A stretch of DNA of 60,722 nt from a bacterium CG_4_9_14_3_um_filter_65_15 (GTDB taxonomy: Bacteria > Krumholzibacteriota > Krumholzibacteriia > LZORAL124-64-63). The notes below the pieces were generated by a model. It was not told where the DNA came from and made no database searches. It saw only the letters and a list, made by a program, of their open reading frames with translations. Both the position numbers and the translations under genes were made by a program. The stretch lies in assembly GCA_002790835.1 (NCBI GenBank), contig PFVX01000037.1, positions 1 through 60,722 on the forward strand, in the 5' to 3' direction. Numbering within the stretch: position 1 is the stretch's first letter; each line of letters begins with the position of its first letter. Below, in pieces: positions 16,352-25,101 of the stretch.

Positions 16352-16670
16352 CGTCGTCCGTTTCCGGTTTGTCCCCGGTGGAATTTCTCAGGGGAAGAGT
16401 CCGCAGTTCGGCGATTTCCCGGTCCTTGGCTTCGATCTCCTTGCGCAGTCCACGGTGCTGACGATGCAACCGGAATTCCCGGAAGGCTGCGACCAGGAAG
16501 CTGGTCAGGAAACCCAGGAGATAACTGACGACCACGACCCAGTAGACCGAAATGGCGGGATAGAGCTTGCCGAAGAAATGCAGGTCGACGGCTTGGCCGC
16601 TGTTGGTGATGAAGAAATAGGCCAGCACGAAAAGGAGGATCAGGAACAGGATACCCTTGAAGAACCACAT
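16344..16670 (-). CDS. lapA: LapA-domain inner-membrane protein (DUF1049)
   Basis: This small membrane protein (108 aa) has two hydrophobic helices at about 5-22 and 40-62, a short periplasmic loop containing NSGQAVDLHFFG, and a basic, helical cytoplasmic tail (EFRLHRQHRGLRKEIEAKDREIAEL). That is the LapA/YciS architecture. LapA and LapB are encoded side by side in many Gram-negative bacteria and act together in lipopolysaccharide assembly. GAGG seven bases before the ATG supports the start. It overlaps lapB by 8 nt and follows miaB by 27 nt. Confidence 0.87.
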   Translation of the reverse strand: MWFFKGILFLILLFVLAYFFITNSGQAVDLHFFGKLYPAISVYWVVVVSYLLGFLTSFLVAAFREFRLHRQHRGLRKEIEAKDREIAELRTLPLRNSTGDKPETDDDA

Positions 16671-16697
16671 CTTGACACCTCATGGGAAAGAGGGCGT

Positions 16698-18074
16698 TCA
16701 GTCGGCCACGCGACCCAGGAATGTCGTGTGGCTGTACCCGGTGATGGTGACGGCAAGGGAGTCACCCAGGGCCAGGCCCGGCGCACTCACGACGATCTTG
16801 CGGTTGTTGTCGGTGCGCACCAACCAGGCATCCTGGGGACTGCGGGCCGCAGCCTCGATCACGCCCTGCCAGGTCTCACCCACGGACCGCTTCGCCATGG
16901 CTTGCCACACTTCATCCTGGACGGCCATCAACCGCGCCAGACGTTCCTTCTTCTCCTCCACCGAAACGTCATCATCCAGCCGGGCGGCCGGTACCCCCGG
17001 GCGCTCGGAATACTTGAAGGAGAACACCTGTGCGTACCTTACCGCGCGCACGGCTTCCAGGGTAGCGCAAAAATCCGCCTCGGTCTCGCCGGGAAATCCC
17101 ACGATGAAATCCGATGAGAAGGTCACCCGCGGAATGACCCGTCGCGCATAATCGACCATCTCCATGTACTGGGCGCTGGTGTAGTAGCGCTTCATGCGGC
17201 GCAGGATGCGGTCGCTGCCGCTCTGCATGGGAACGTGCAGCCAGGGACAGACCTTGTCCTCGGCGCCGATGACGTCCATCAGGTGGGGGTGCATGTCGCA
17301 GGGGTGACCGGTCAGAAAGCGGATCCGCTGCAGACCTTCGATCCCGACCACCAGCTTCAGCAGCCCGGCGAAATCCAGTTTCTGCCACCGGTAAGCCGTG
17401 ACGTTCTGCCCCAGAAGAGTCACCTCACGACCGCCCACGGCCACGATGCGCTCGATCTCCGCGCGGATCAGCCCCGGGTCCTTTTCCCTTTGCGGTCCCC
17501 GGGTGGCCGGCACGATGCAGTACGTGCACTTGTAGTCGCAGCCCTTGTGGATGGTGACCAGGTGGCTGTTGTTGACCGGATACAGCTCCGGCGGAGCCAC
17601 CAGGAGGCTGTCGTCGCGGTGGCCGGTCGATACGGCCGAAGATTCGAATTCCCGCCCGAGTTGGGCCAACAGCAAACCGGGGAGTTGGTCGTACTGGTCC
17701 ACACCGATCACCAGTTCCACCCGGTGACGACCTTCTGTGAGCGTCTCGCCCATGCGCTCGGCCATGCAGCCGCAAACGGCGATGAGGGGCTGGGGCAGGC
17801 CGTTGCGGCGGCGTCCCTGTCGGATCTCGCCGATCCGGCTGATCACCTTGTGCTCGGCGTGGTCCCGCACGCTGCAGGTGTTCAGGAGAATGACCCGCGC
17901 AGAATCCGCATCCCCGGCCCGCCGGAAGCCCTGCTCCAGGAGCAGACCCGTGATGGTCTGGCTGTCATAGGTGTTCATCTGGCAGCCGTAGGTCTCGACG
18001 TGGAAAGGGGTCCCGGAGCCGACGTCCTCTGCAGGCGGCGATAGGGGTTGCAGACGAGCCAGGAAATTAGCCAT
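16698..18074 (-). CDS. miaB: tRNA-2-methylthio-N6-dimethylallyladenosine synthase MiaB
   Basis: MiaB adds the 2-methylthio group to i6A37 of tRNA, completing the modification that MiaA starts. The UPF0004 domain carries three cluster cysteines: C31 (TYGCQMN), C67 (NTCSVRDHAEHK) and C103 (CGCMAER). The radical-SAM cluster cysteines are C179, C183 and C186 (HKGCDYKCTYCIVPATRG). A TRAM RNA-binding domain ends the protein. SVRDHAEHK and the VPATRG loop are typical of MiaB rather than RimO or MtaB. The 458 aa length is normal. It overlaps the end of its paralogue mtaB by 8 nt. Confidence 0.96.
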   Translation of the reverse strand: MANFLARLQPLSPPAEDVGSGTPFHVETYGCQMNTYDSQTITGLLLEQGFRRAGDADSARVILLNTCSVRDHAEHKVISRIGEIRQGRRRNGLPQPLIAVCGCMAERMGETLTEGRHRVELVIGVDQYDQLPGLLLAQLGREFESSAVSTGHRDDSLLVAPPELYPVNNSHLVTIHKGCDYKCTYCIVPATRGPQREKDPGLIRAEIERIVAVGGREVTLLGQNVTAYRWQKLDFAGLLKLVVGIEGLQRIRFLTGHPCDMHPHLMDVIGAEDKVCPWLHVPMQSGSDRILRRMKRYYTSAQYMEMVDYARRVIPRVTFSSDFIVGFPGETEADFCATLEAVRAVRYAQVFSFKYSERPGVPAARLDDDVSVEEKKERLARLMAVQDEVWQAMAKRSVGETWQGVIEAAARSPQDAWLVRTDNNRKIVVSAPGLALGDSLAVTITGYSHTTFLGRVAD

Positions 18075-19455
18075 GACATTCCTCCACGATTTCCGCGAAG
18101 AGTTTGTCCCCCTCCAGGTTGACGGGCTTCACTTTCACCAGCCCGCCGGTGGTCGCCCGGCCCGGAACGAGGACCGTTTCGTAGTTGTCGGTTGTGGCTT
18201 GCAGGAAACCGGGAACCGCGCACTCCGCTTCCACGATCGCTTCGCGGACCCGGCCCAACATGTTCCTGCGGAACTCCCGCTGGCGTTCCTCCCCCAGCTT
18301 ACGCAGCACGGACGCCCGCCGTGAGATCGCCTCGGGCATGACGGGATCGCCCAGGTCGGCGGCGACGGTTCCGGGCCGGGGGGAGAAACGGAAAACATGG
18401 AGATAGCTGAAGGGAAGCTCGGCCACCATGTGCCGAGTGTCCTCGAACTCCTCCTCGGTCTCGCCGGGGAAACCCACGATGATATCGGCTCCGATGCCGA
18501 AGTCCGGGCGGATGGCCGCCACCGCACGCATGGCATCCCAGGCGCGCTGACCACGGTAGGGTCTTTTCATGCGTTTCAGAACCGTGTCGCTGCCACTCTG
18601 CAGGGAAATATGCAGATGGGGTCGCAGGTGGGGAAACTCACGGAACAGATCCAGGAGTTCCGGCTTCACCTCGTTGGGATGAATGCTGCTGAGCCGGATG
18701 CGCAGCCTCGGAAAGCGCTCCAGTATCCGCCGCAGCAGGACCGGCAGGGGCAAGCCGTCATCGAGGTCTCGCCCGTATCCCCCCAGGTGGATTCCCGCGA
18801 GGATGGTCTCGCGATATCCGTTGCCCACCAGGGCCTGGAGCTGGGCCTCGATATCCGCCACGGTGCGCGACCGGCCGGGACCGCGCGCCTTCCAGATCAG
18901 GCAATAGGTACAGCGCAGGTTGCATCCGTCCTGGATCTTCACGAAGGCGCGGCTGCGTCCGCTGAACTCGTCGATCAGGGGGGAGTCGAATACCGCATCG
19001 GGGTCGAAATCCGTCACGGCAACGGTCCGTTCGGAGGTTCCCAGGACCTCGGGCAACCACTGGGCGACCTTCTCCTTGGACGTATTTCCGATCACCGCGT
19101 CGATCTCGGGGATGCCCGCCAGGGCTTCCGGCTGGGTCTGGGCATAGCACCCAGCCACCACTACTCGCGAACCGGGCGCGCGACGCTTGGCTTGCCGCGC
19201 CAACCGTCGGCACTCCTGGTCGGCCTTGGCGGTGACGGTGCAGCTGTTGAGGATGTAGAGATCCGCCGGTTCGCTCCAGGCCACGACATGCAACGGCATA
19301 AGGGCGGCCATTTCCGTCCGGATGGCCTCGGTATCGTATTGATTCAGGCGGCAACCGAGGGTCCAGAAGGCCGCGCGCAGGACTTCACCGGCGGGACGGG
19401 CGGGTACCATCCGCGGCTTCAGTTCCGTGACAAGGTCCGCATTCGTGGGCGCCAT
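18067..19455 (-). CDS. mtaB: tRNA (N6-L-threonylcarbamoyladenosine37-C2)-methylthiotransferase MtaB
   Basis: MtaB converts t6A37 to ms2t6A37 in tRNAs reading ANN codons. Cluster cysteines are C35 (FWTLGCRLNQYDTE), C72 (LNSCTVTAKAD) and C103 (VAGCYAQ). The radical-SAM motif is C178, C182 and C185 (QDGCNLRCTYCLIWKARG). The LGCRLNQYDTE motif is the MtaB signature. The IWK after the third cysteine departs from the usual IPxxRG. A TRAM domain ends the protein. The ATG at 19455 has CAGGAG five bases upstream. A strong terminator ends only 15 nt before this ATG, so expression probably depends on read-through from rpsA. Confidence 0.94.
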   Translation of the reverse strand: MAPTNADLVTELKPRMVPARPAGEVLRAAFWTLGCRLNQYDTEAIRTEMAALMPLHVVAWSEPADLYILNSCTVTAKADQECRRLARQAKRRAPGSRVVVAGCYAQTQPEALAGIPEIDAVIGNTSKEKVAQWLPEVLGTSERTVAVTDFDPDAVFDSPLIDEFSGRSRAFVKIQDGCNLRCTYCLIWKARGPGRSRTVADIEAQLQALVGNGYRETILAGIHLGGYGRDLDDGLPLPVLLRRILERFPRLRIRLSSIHPNEVKPELLDLFREFPHLRPHLHISLQSGSDTVLKRMKRPYRGQRAWDAMRAVAAIRPDFGIGADIIVGFPGETEEEFEDTRHMVAELPFSYLHVFRFSPRPGTVAADLGDPVMPEAISRRASVLRKLGEERQREFRRNMLGRVREAIVEAECAVPGFLQATTDNYETVLVPGRATTGGLVKVKPVNLEGDKLFAEIVEECHG

Positions 19456-19469
19456 GCTTGCTCCTGTTC

Positions 19470-19507
19470 GAAAAAAAGAGGGACGGGGCCGAAACCCCGC
19501 CCCTCTC
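19470..19507 (-). terminator. Strong intrinsic terminator downstream of rpsA, immediately before mtaB
   Basis: On the minus strand AGAGGGGCGGGG pairs with CCCCGTCCCTCT (12 bp, one G-U) around a TTTCGG loop, followed by seven T (19471-19477). A second small hairpin, CGATTCA/TGAATCG with a 5-nt loop, lies at 19521-19539 between the rpsA stop and this terminator. The mtaB ribosome site begins within ten bases after the T run. Confidence 0.88.
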
Positions 19508-19543
19508 ACGGGCGGTTGCTCGATTCATCCTGTGAATCGCGTG

Positions 19544-21556
19544 CTATTCCGCTTCGGGCTCTTCGTCCGGCTCCTCCACGGTCTGGGCCATGGTGTTGAA
19601 CTCGGCCGCCTCGCGCGCGAGGGCTTCGTCCTCGGCGCGATCCAGGACCCGATCCTCATCCTCGGTTTCACCGGCAGCCTTCTCCGCGGCCACCACGTCA
19701 TCGAGGCGGGGATGAGCCGTCACGAAGGCCTCGGTGGCATCCTCATCCATGCCCTTGAGGCGCTCGGAAATCGACAGGACGATGCGACGATTCTCCACGT
19801 CCATCTTGATGACCCGCAGGCTGAGAGCCTCTTCATCGCGGAAAAAGTACTGAGGCTTGTCCAGCTTCGGAATGCCCAGGTGACCCAGCGGGATGAAGCC
19901 CTCCAGATCCTGACCCAGTTCCACGATGATGCCGTGATCCAGGATGCGATTCACGGTACCGTCGAGATCGCGGCCGACCGGATACTCGTCGGCGAGCGTG
20001 GGCCACGGGTTGTCCTGAAGCTGCTTGATCCCCAGGCTGATGCGCCGCTTGTTGCTGTCGATGTCCAGGATCTGGACCTCGAGGCTGTCACCGCGCTTGA
20101 GCATTTCCTTGGGGTGGCGGATGCGTTTGGTCCAGCTCATGTCCGAGATGTGGACCAGCCCGTCGATCCCCTCTTCGACTTCGACGAAGGCGCCGAAATC
20201 GGTGAGGTTGCGCACCTTGCCTTCGATGACCGATCCAACCGGGTAACGCTCCGAAAGGGTTAGCCAGGGATCCGCCTCGCACTGCTTCAGACCCAGGGAG
20301 ATCTTCTCGTTGTCCTTGTCGATCTTCAGCACCATCACATCGACCTCGTCGCCGATGGACACGACCTTGGACGGGTGCTTGATGTGCCGGGTCCAGCTCA
20401 TCTCGCTGATGTGGATCAGACCCTCGACCCCCTTCTCCAGCTCAACGAACGCCCCGTAGTTGGTGATGCTCACCACGCGGCCGCGCACGATGCTTTCCTC
20501 GGGATACTTCTCTTCGACGTTGTCCCAGGGGTAGGCCTGCAGCTGCTTGAGGCCGAGGCTGATCCGCTCGCGTTCCTGCTCGAAGTCGAGAACCTTGACC
20601 TCGATCTCCTGGCCGATCGCCACGACTTCGCTCGGGTGGTTGACGCGCCCCCAGCTCAGGTCGGTGATGTGCAACAGGCCGTCGATTCCGCCGAGGTCCA
20701 CGAAGGCTCCGAAGTCGGTGATGTTCTTCACGACACCGGTGCGGACCTGACCCTTCTCCAGCTCGGAGATGAGGGAGCGCTTCTTCTCCTCGCGCTCCTG
20801 CTCGAGCACGATTCGGCGGGACACCACGACGTTGCGGCGCCGCTTGTTCTTCTTGATGATCAGGCACTGGATTTCCTCGCCGATCATGTCCTCCAGGTTC
20901 GGCACCTGGCGCAAGGCGACCTGGCTGCCGGGCAGGAAGGTATCCACGCCCCACAGCTTGACCACAAGACCACCCTTGATGCGGCGATCCACGATCCCGT
21001 TGACGACCTCGCCCGACTCGTGGGAGACCTTGATCTTGTCCCAGACCTTGAGGAAGTCGGCGCGTTCCTTGGAAAGCACGACCAGGCCGTCCTGGTTCTC
21101 CAGCTTCTCCAGAAAGACGTCGAAGGTATCCCCGACGCTCACGGCGTTGTCCCCGAACTCTTCCAGGGGAATGACGCCTTCGCTCTTGAATCCGATGTTC
21201 AGCAGGACTTCGTTCTCGCGGACCTCGATGACGGTCCCGCTGAGAATCTGGCCCTCCTGGATGTCGGTCAGGGTCTCTTCGTACTGGTTGATCAAGGCGA
21301 GCATCTCGTCCTGGTTCAGATCCATCTCGTAGCCGTCCTCATCGAGGAAGTCGAGATTGACGATGCTGTCGGGCGAGAATTCGGTGCTCAGGGTCGGCCC
21401 CGCAGGGGTCGGAATGACCTCGGCGGCCGGATACCGGTCCGAGGAGCCTCCCGTAGCGGGGGATTCGGGAGTGGATGCGTCGGCCGCGTCGACGATGGGA
21501 GCCGGTCCGTTTTCCGGACGAGCCTCGTCGGAGCCGGGAGTGGGGTTGGTGGTCAT
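19544..21556 (-). CDS. rpsA: 30S ribosomal protein S1 (six S1 domains, acidic N-terminal extension)
   Basis: S1 binds mRNA leaders and helps the 30S subunit engage structured messages. Six S1/OB domains are visible in order, beginning near GQILSGTVIEV, GEVVNGIVDRR, GQVRTGVVKNITDFGAFV, SIVRGRVVSITNYGAFV, SVIEGKVRNLTDFGAFV and RDLDGTVNRI. The first two are divergent and domains 3 to 5 are the most canonical. A 75-residue acidic, proline/serine-rich N-terminal extension and an acidic glutamate-rich tail flank them, making 670 aa, longer than the E. coli protein (557). The start ATG has AGGAGG nine bases upstream. It has its own promoter after the cmk-plsC gene, and cmk-rpsA adjacency is common. 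Confidence 0.96.
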   Translation of the reverse strand: MTTNPTPGSDEARPENGPAPIVDAADASTPESPATGGSSDRYPAAEVIPTPAGPTLSTEFSPDSIVNLDFLDEDGYEMDLNQDEMLALINQYEETLTDIQEGQILSGTVIEVRENEVLLNIGFKSEGVIPLEEFGDNAVSVGDTFDVFLEKLENQDGLVVLSKERADFLKVWDKIKVSHESGEVVNGIVDRRIKGGLVVKLWGVDTFLPGSQVALRQVPNLEDMIGEEIQCLIIKKNKRRRNVVVSRRIVLEQEREEKKRSLISELEKGQVRTGVVKNITDFGAFVDLGGIDGLLHITDLSWGRVNHPSEVVAIGQEIEVKVLDFEQERERISLGLKQLQAYPWDNVEEKYPEESIVRGRVVSITNYGAFVELEKGVEGLIHISEMSWTRHIKHPSKVVSIGDEVDVMVLKIDKDNEKISLGLKQCEADPWLTLSERYPVGSVIEGKVRNLTDFGAFVEVEEGIDGLVHISDMSWTKRIRHPKEMLKRGDSLEVQILDIDSNKRRISLGIKQLQDNPWPTLADEYPVGRDLDGTVNRILDHGIIVELGQDLEGFIPLGHLGIPKLDKPQYFFRDEEALSLRVIKMDVENRRIVLSISERLKGMDEDATEAFVTAHPRLDDVVAAEKAAGETEDEDRVLDRAEDEALAREAAEFNTMAQTVEEPDEEPEAE

Positions 21557-21617
21557 GAAAGGTTGCCTCCTAGTGACGGATGAATACACCGGTACCGCAG
21601 GGTCCGGTAGATCGGAT

Positions 21618-21646
21618 AAACTAACCCAGCGGGTGAGGGAATGCAA
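21618..21646 (-). promoter_or_regulatory. Promoter of rpsA
   Basis: Minus-strand TTGCAT (21641-21646) and TAGTTT (21618-21623) are separated by 17 nt. This gives a leader of about 55 nt. The leader can form a short ACCGG/CCGGT hairpin, which could be an S1 autoregulation site, but that is only a guess. Confidence 0.65.
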
Positions 21647-21683
21647 GTCAGGCGGACAGGGAGAAAGGGGTGTTCCGGGGCCG

Positions 21684-23162
21684 TCAGGAGCGCCCGAAGA
21701 CCTCGCGCGTGCGGCGTTCCACTTGTTCGATCTGGTTCTCCCCCAGCTTTTTCTCGAACTCGGTCTGGGGTATCCGCGCAAATGATTGGGCCTGAAGTTC
21801 GACGAATACGGCCTCACAGAGGGTGGCGATGCGGCGACTGACCTCCCGGGGTTCCAGGCTCCGCTGCAACTCGGCCACCCCATGCCACCAGACCACGGGA
21901 CCGTAACTGACCTCCAAAGGGGACAGCGTCGAACCCATGGGCTGCCGCCCGTGACTTCCCCGGATGAAAACCGGTTGCATGGGCGCCAGGCTGTTCTGGA
22001 CCAGGATGCCCAGCCCGCTGCGAACCGGTCCGGGGGTTCCCACCGGACGGCGGGTGCCTTCGGGGAAAATCAGCAGGTTGTTTCCGGCGTGCAGAAAATT
22101 GGTCGCGACCTGGAAGGCTTCCTGATCAAACCCGCGGCGACGGATGGGGATGGCGTCGAGCCAGCGGAAGAACGAACCCATGGGGGCCGGACGAAAAAGC
22201 TCGGCCTTGGCCAGGGAGTTGACCCGGTACTGATGCAGGGTGCCGCCCACCAGGGGCGGATCCCAGAGGCTGATGTGATTGACCGCCACGATGCATCCGC
22301 GCGGCACTGCGCACCCCTCGTTGCCGACCTGCCGCAGGCCGTAGAATCGGCCCAGGGTTTCCATGACCGTGAAGGCCAGACGGTAGTGCCAGGGCAGGCG
22401 AACCCGGGCTCGCTCGAGGTCGCGATCCAATGATCGGTTCAGGGTCGGGTTGAACCGGCAGGCGCGGGCGCAGGCGTCGTTCTGTTCCTGGAGGTTCATG
22501 TCGCTGCTGTCGATGACCACCGCGTCCGGAGAGACGGTCAGGGGACTGACCTCGCGACCGCTGTCGAGCTCGTCCCGGGCCTGCAGGTCCTCGCGGATGC
22601 GGTCAGCCGCCATTTCCTTGCCCCGCTGCTTGAACTGGCGCAGGCGGCGTCCCACTCGGGCCTCCAGGCTGGCCGACAGGAAAATCTTGGCGGTGGCCAG
22701 CGGGAAGACGACGCTGCCGATGTCCCGCCCCTCCATCACCACGCCGCCGCGGCGTCCGAATTCCTGCTGGCGGCGCACCATTTCCGTGCGCACCCCGGCG
22801 TGGGAGCTGACCAGTGATACGGCGGCTTCCACTTCCGAGGTCCGGATGGCATCCGATACGTCCTGGCCGTTCCAGCGCACGGCGGTTTCGGTCTTGCCGG
22901 GCACAAGTTCCAGACGAGCATCCTTCAGCAATGCCGTCAGGATCGGGTCGGATTGCAGATCGGTGCCGGCGCGCAGGGCCGCCAGGGTCAGGGCCCGATA
23001 CATGGCTCCGGTATCGATGTAGAGCAATCCGAAACGGTGGGCCAGGTGGCGTGCCGTGGTGGACTTGCCCGACCCCGCGGGACCGTCGATGGCGATCACC
23101 GCCGCAGCCGGCAAAGGCGCGAGGTCGGCGGTGGGGAGGCGCTGGAGATCGCGTGGGTGCAT
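21684..23162 (-). CDS. Fusion of cytidylate kinase and 1-acyl-glycerol-3-phosphate acyltransferase
   Basis: Residues 20-230 are a complete CMP/dCMP kinase: P-loop GPAGSGKST (27-35), the IDTGAMYRALT substrate region and EGRDIGSVVF (144-153). After a 25-residue basic linker, residues 258-480 are a PlsC-type acyltransferase with NHISLWD (295-301), the FFRWLDAIPIRR region, FPEGTR (366-371) and a third motif near MQPVFIRG. Both active sites look intact. The kinase feeds CTP, and PlsC makes phosphatidic acid, the substrate that CTP activates to CDP-diacylglycerol, so the fusion links two precursors. The coding frame is continuous with no sign of a sequencing frameshift. It follows aroF by one base and precedes rpsA. 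PlsY is also encoded in the window. Confidence 0.93.
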   Translation of the reverse strand: MHPRDLQRLPTADLAPLPAAAVIAIDGPAGSGKSTTARHLAHRFGLLYIDTGAMYRALTLAALRAGTDLQSDPILTALLKDARLELVPGKTETAVRWNGQDVSDAIRTSEVEAAVSLVSSHAGVRTEMVRRQQEFGRRGGVVMEGRDIGSVVFPLATAKIFLSASLEARVGRRLRQFKQRGKEMAADRIREDLQARDELDSGREVSPLTVSPDAVVIDSSDMNLQEQNDACARACRFNPTLNRSLDRDLERARVRLPWHYRLAFTVMETLGRFYGLRQVGNEGCAVPRGCIVAVNHISLWDPPLVGGTLHQYRVNSLAKAELFRPAPMGSFFRWLDAIPIRRRGFDQEAFQVATNFLHAGNNLLIFPEGTRRPVGTPGPVRSGLGILVQNSLAPMQPVFIRGSHGRQPMGSTLSPLEVSYGPVVWWHGVAELQRSLEPREVSRRIATLCEAVFVELQAQSFARIPQTEFEKKLGENQIEQVERRTREVFGRS

Positions 23163-23163
23163 G

Positions 23164-23991
23164 TTAGAGATCCCGGCCCAATGCGCGGGCGACGGCGCGA
23201 CAGGAAACGGCCAGTTCCCGGAACTCGTCCGGATCCAGGGACTGCTGGCCGTCGCTGCGGGCGGAGGACGGATCGGGGTGGGTTTCCACCAGCAACCCGT
23301 CGGCCCCGGCGGCCACGGCGGCCCGCGCCAGGGCGCACACCAGTCGGCGGTCCCCGGCCGCGTGACTGGGATCGACGATGACCGGCAAGTGGGTCAGGGT
23401 TTTCAGCAGCGCCACCCCTCCCACATCCAGGGTGTTGCGCAACGCCGGATCGAAGGTGCGGATGCCCCGTTCACAGAGCACGACATCGCGCCCTCCGGCA
23501 TTCAGGACGTGCTCCGCCGACAACAACCACTCGTCCACCGTGGTCATCATGCCGCGCTTGAGCAACACGGGAGTTCCGCTGGCGCCCGCTTCCTTCAGCA
23601 GGGGAAAGTTCTGGATGTTCCGGCTGCCGATCTGGAGCATGTCGGCCGTCCCGGCCACCAGTTCCACGTCGCGAGGGTCGAGAACCTCCGTCACCACAGG
23701 GAGGCCGGTAACCTCGCGGGCCGCGACCAACAGGGGCAGTCCCTCCTCGCCAAGGCCCTGGAAGCTGTAGGGAGAGGTCCGGGGCTTCCAGGCTCCGCCA
23801 CGCAACATGCGCCCTCCCGCCTCGGCGACATAGCGGGCGGTATCCAGAATCTGTTGCCGGTCCTCCACGGCGCAGGGCCCCCCGATGAGGACCACGGTCG
23901 GCCCGCCGAAAACGACGTCGCCGACCCGGACCAGGCTCGTTTCCTGGCCTTCCCTGCGGAGGGTCAAGGGGGCTGCAGCGGGAATCTTCAT
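23164..23991 (-). CDS. aroF: 3-deoxy-7-phosphoheptulonate synthase (DAHP synthase, AroF/type Ibeta)
   Basis: This enzyme joins phosphoenolpyruvate and erythrose 4-phosphate, the first step of the shikimate pathway. Family motifs include [25 protein letters not shown], the metal and substrate residues in [10 protein letters not shown] and LLKRGMM, and [10 protein letters not shown] with VETHPDP near the end. At 275 aa it lacks an added ACT or chorismate-mutase domain. The family's short ferredoxin-like N-terminal module is also missing, so feedback control by that route is unlikely. It overlaps the hisC stop by ATGA and is followed after one base by cmk-plsC, so these genes should be translationally coupled. 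Confidence 0.94.
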   Translation of the reverse strand: MKIPAAAPLTLRREGQETSLVRVGDVVFGGPTVVLIGGPCAVEDRQQILDTARYVAEAGGRMLRGGAWKPRTSPYSFQGLGEEGLPLLVAAREVTGLPVVTEVLDPRDVELVAGTADMLQIGSRNIQNFPLLKEAGASGTPVLLKRGMMTTVDEWLLSAEHVLNAGGRDVVLCERGIRTFDPALRNTLDVGGVALLKTLTHLPVIVDPSHAAGDRRLVCALARAAVAAGADGLLVETHPDPSSARSDGQQSLDPDEFRELAVSCRAVARALGRDL

Positions 23992-25091
23992 TGACCGACG
24001 ATCTCCTTGAGGCCTGCCAGGCAGATCTCGTTCTCACGGGGCAACCCGATGCTGATACGCATGGCTCCCTCGCCCAGCCCGAAGGCGTCCATGGGGCGGA
24101 CGATGACGCCCTTATGCAAGAGTTGACGCGTCCAGTCTCCGGCCTTGCCGGGAGCCCGGACCAACAGGAAGTTGGTCTGACTGGGGACGACTTCCAGTCC
24201 GAGTTCCTCGATCTGGCGCGCCACCAATTCCCGTTGTTCCGCATTGCGTCGGGTGCGACCTTCCACCTCGTGCCAGTTGTCCAGACAGGCGATGGCGGCG
24301 ACCTGGCTCAGACTGTTGACGTTGAACGGCTCTCGCGTCTTGTGCAGCTCCAAAACCAGGTCCGCGTGCCCCACACCGTAGCCGACCCGCAGGCCGGCCA
24401 GGGAATGAATCTTACTGAAGGTTCGCAGAATGACAAGGTTCGGGTTCTGCTCCAGCAACGACAACGACTGGGGATAGTCCTCGGCCGTCACATACTCGTA
24501 GTAAGCTTCGTCCACCGCCACGATGACGTTTTCCGGGACCTTCGCCAGAAAGGATGCGAATTCCGCGGCCGTGTTGTAGGTGCCGGTGGGGTTGTTGGGA
24601 TTGCAGACGATGACGAGCTTGGTCCGCTCGTCCACCGCATCGGCCATGGCGTCCAGGTCGTGGCGATCGCCGCTTCCCAGCGGAACCGGCCGACCACATT
24701 CGAAGTGCACCGTGGTGGTCAGTTGATAGACGATAAAGCTGTGGGCGCTGTAGACGACGTTTTCCCCGGGGCTGACGAGGGCCCGGATCAGGATGTCGAT
24801 CACCTCGTTGCTGCCGTTGCCGAAGATCAACTGCTGGGGCTGCACCTGGAGGTGCGCGGCCAGACGCGCGGTCAACTCGTGGCAGGTGGCGTCGGGATAG
24901 CGGTTGATGTCCGCAGCCGCCAGGGAGATGGCTTCCAGAACCGCAGGCAGCGGGCCCTCGGGATTCTCGTTGCTGGCCAGCTTGACGACCTCGGTCAGGC
25001 CGAGCTCACGCTTGACCTCGGAAATGGGTTTGCCGGGCGAGTAAGGACGCGTGGCCAGGATACCGGGGCGCAACAGGCTCTTGAAATCCAT
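23988..25091 (-). CDS. hisC: Histidinol-phosphate/aromatic aminotransferase (HisC family)
   Basis: This is a PLP-dependent class I/II aminotransferase of 367 aa. NPNNPTG (164-170), DEAYYEY (194-200) and the PLP lysine K227 in [16 protein letters not shown] are present, along with SNENPEGP near the N-terminus, which is typical of HisC. No other histidine gene is nearby. It lies directly before aroF, cmk and rpsA. In several bacteria the hisC copy in that setting works on prephenate or aromatic keto acids, so an aromatic aminotransferase role is as likely as histidinol phosphate. The ATG at 25091 has GAGG six bases upstream. A GTG or TTG further up would run into rluB. Confidence 0.9.
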   Translation of the reverse strand: MDFKSLLRPGILATRPYSPGKPISEVKRELGLTEVVKLASNENPEGPLPAVLEAISLAAADINRYPDATCHELTARLAAHLQVQPQQLIFGNGSNEVIDILIRALVSPGENVVYSAHSFIVYQLTTTVHFECGRPVPLGSGDRHDLDAMADAVDERTKLVIVCNPNNPTGTYNTAAEFASFLAKVPENVIVAVDEAYYEYVTAEDYPQSLSLLEQNPNLVILRTFSKIHSLAGLRVGYGVGHADLVLELHKTREPFNVNSLSQVAAIACLDNWHEVEGRTRRNAEQRELVARQIEELGLEVVPSQTNFLLVRAPGKAGDWTRQLLHKGVIVRPMDAFGLGEGAMRISIGLPRENEICLAGLKEIVGQ

Positions 25092-25101
25092 GACTTCCCT
25101 C

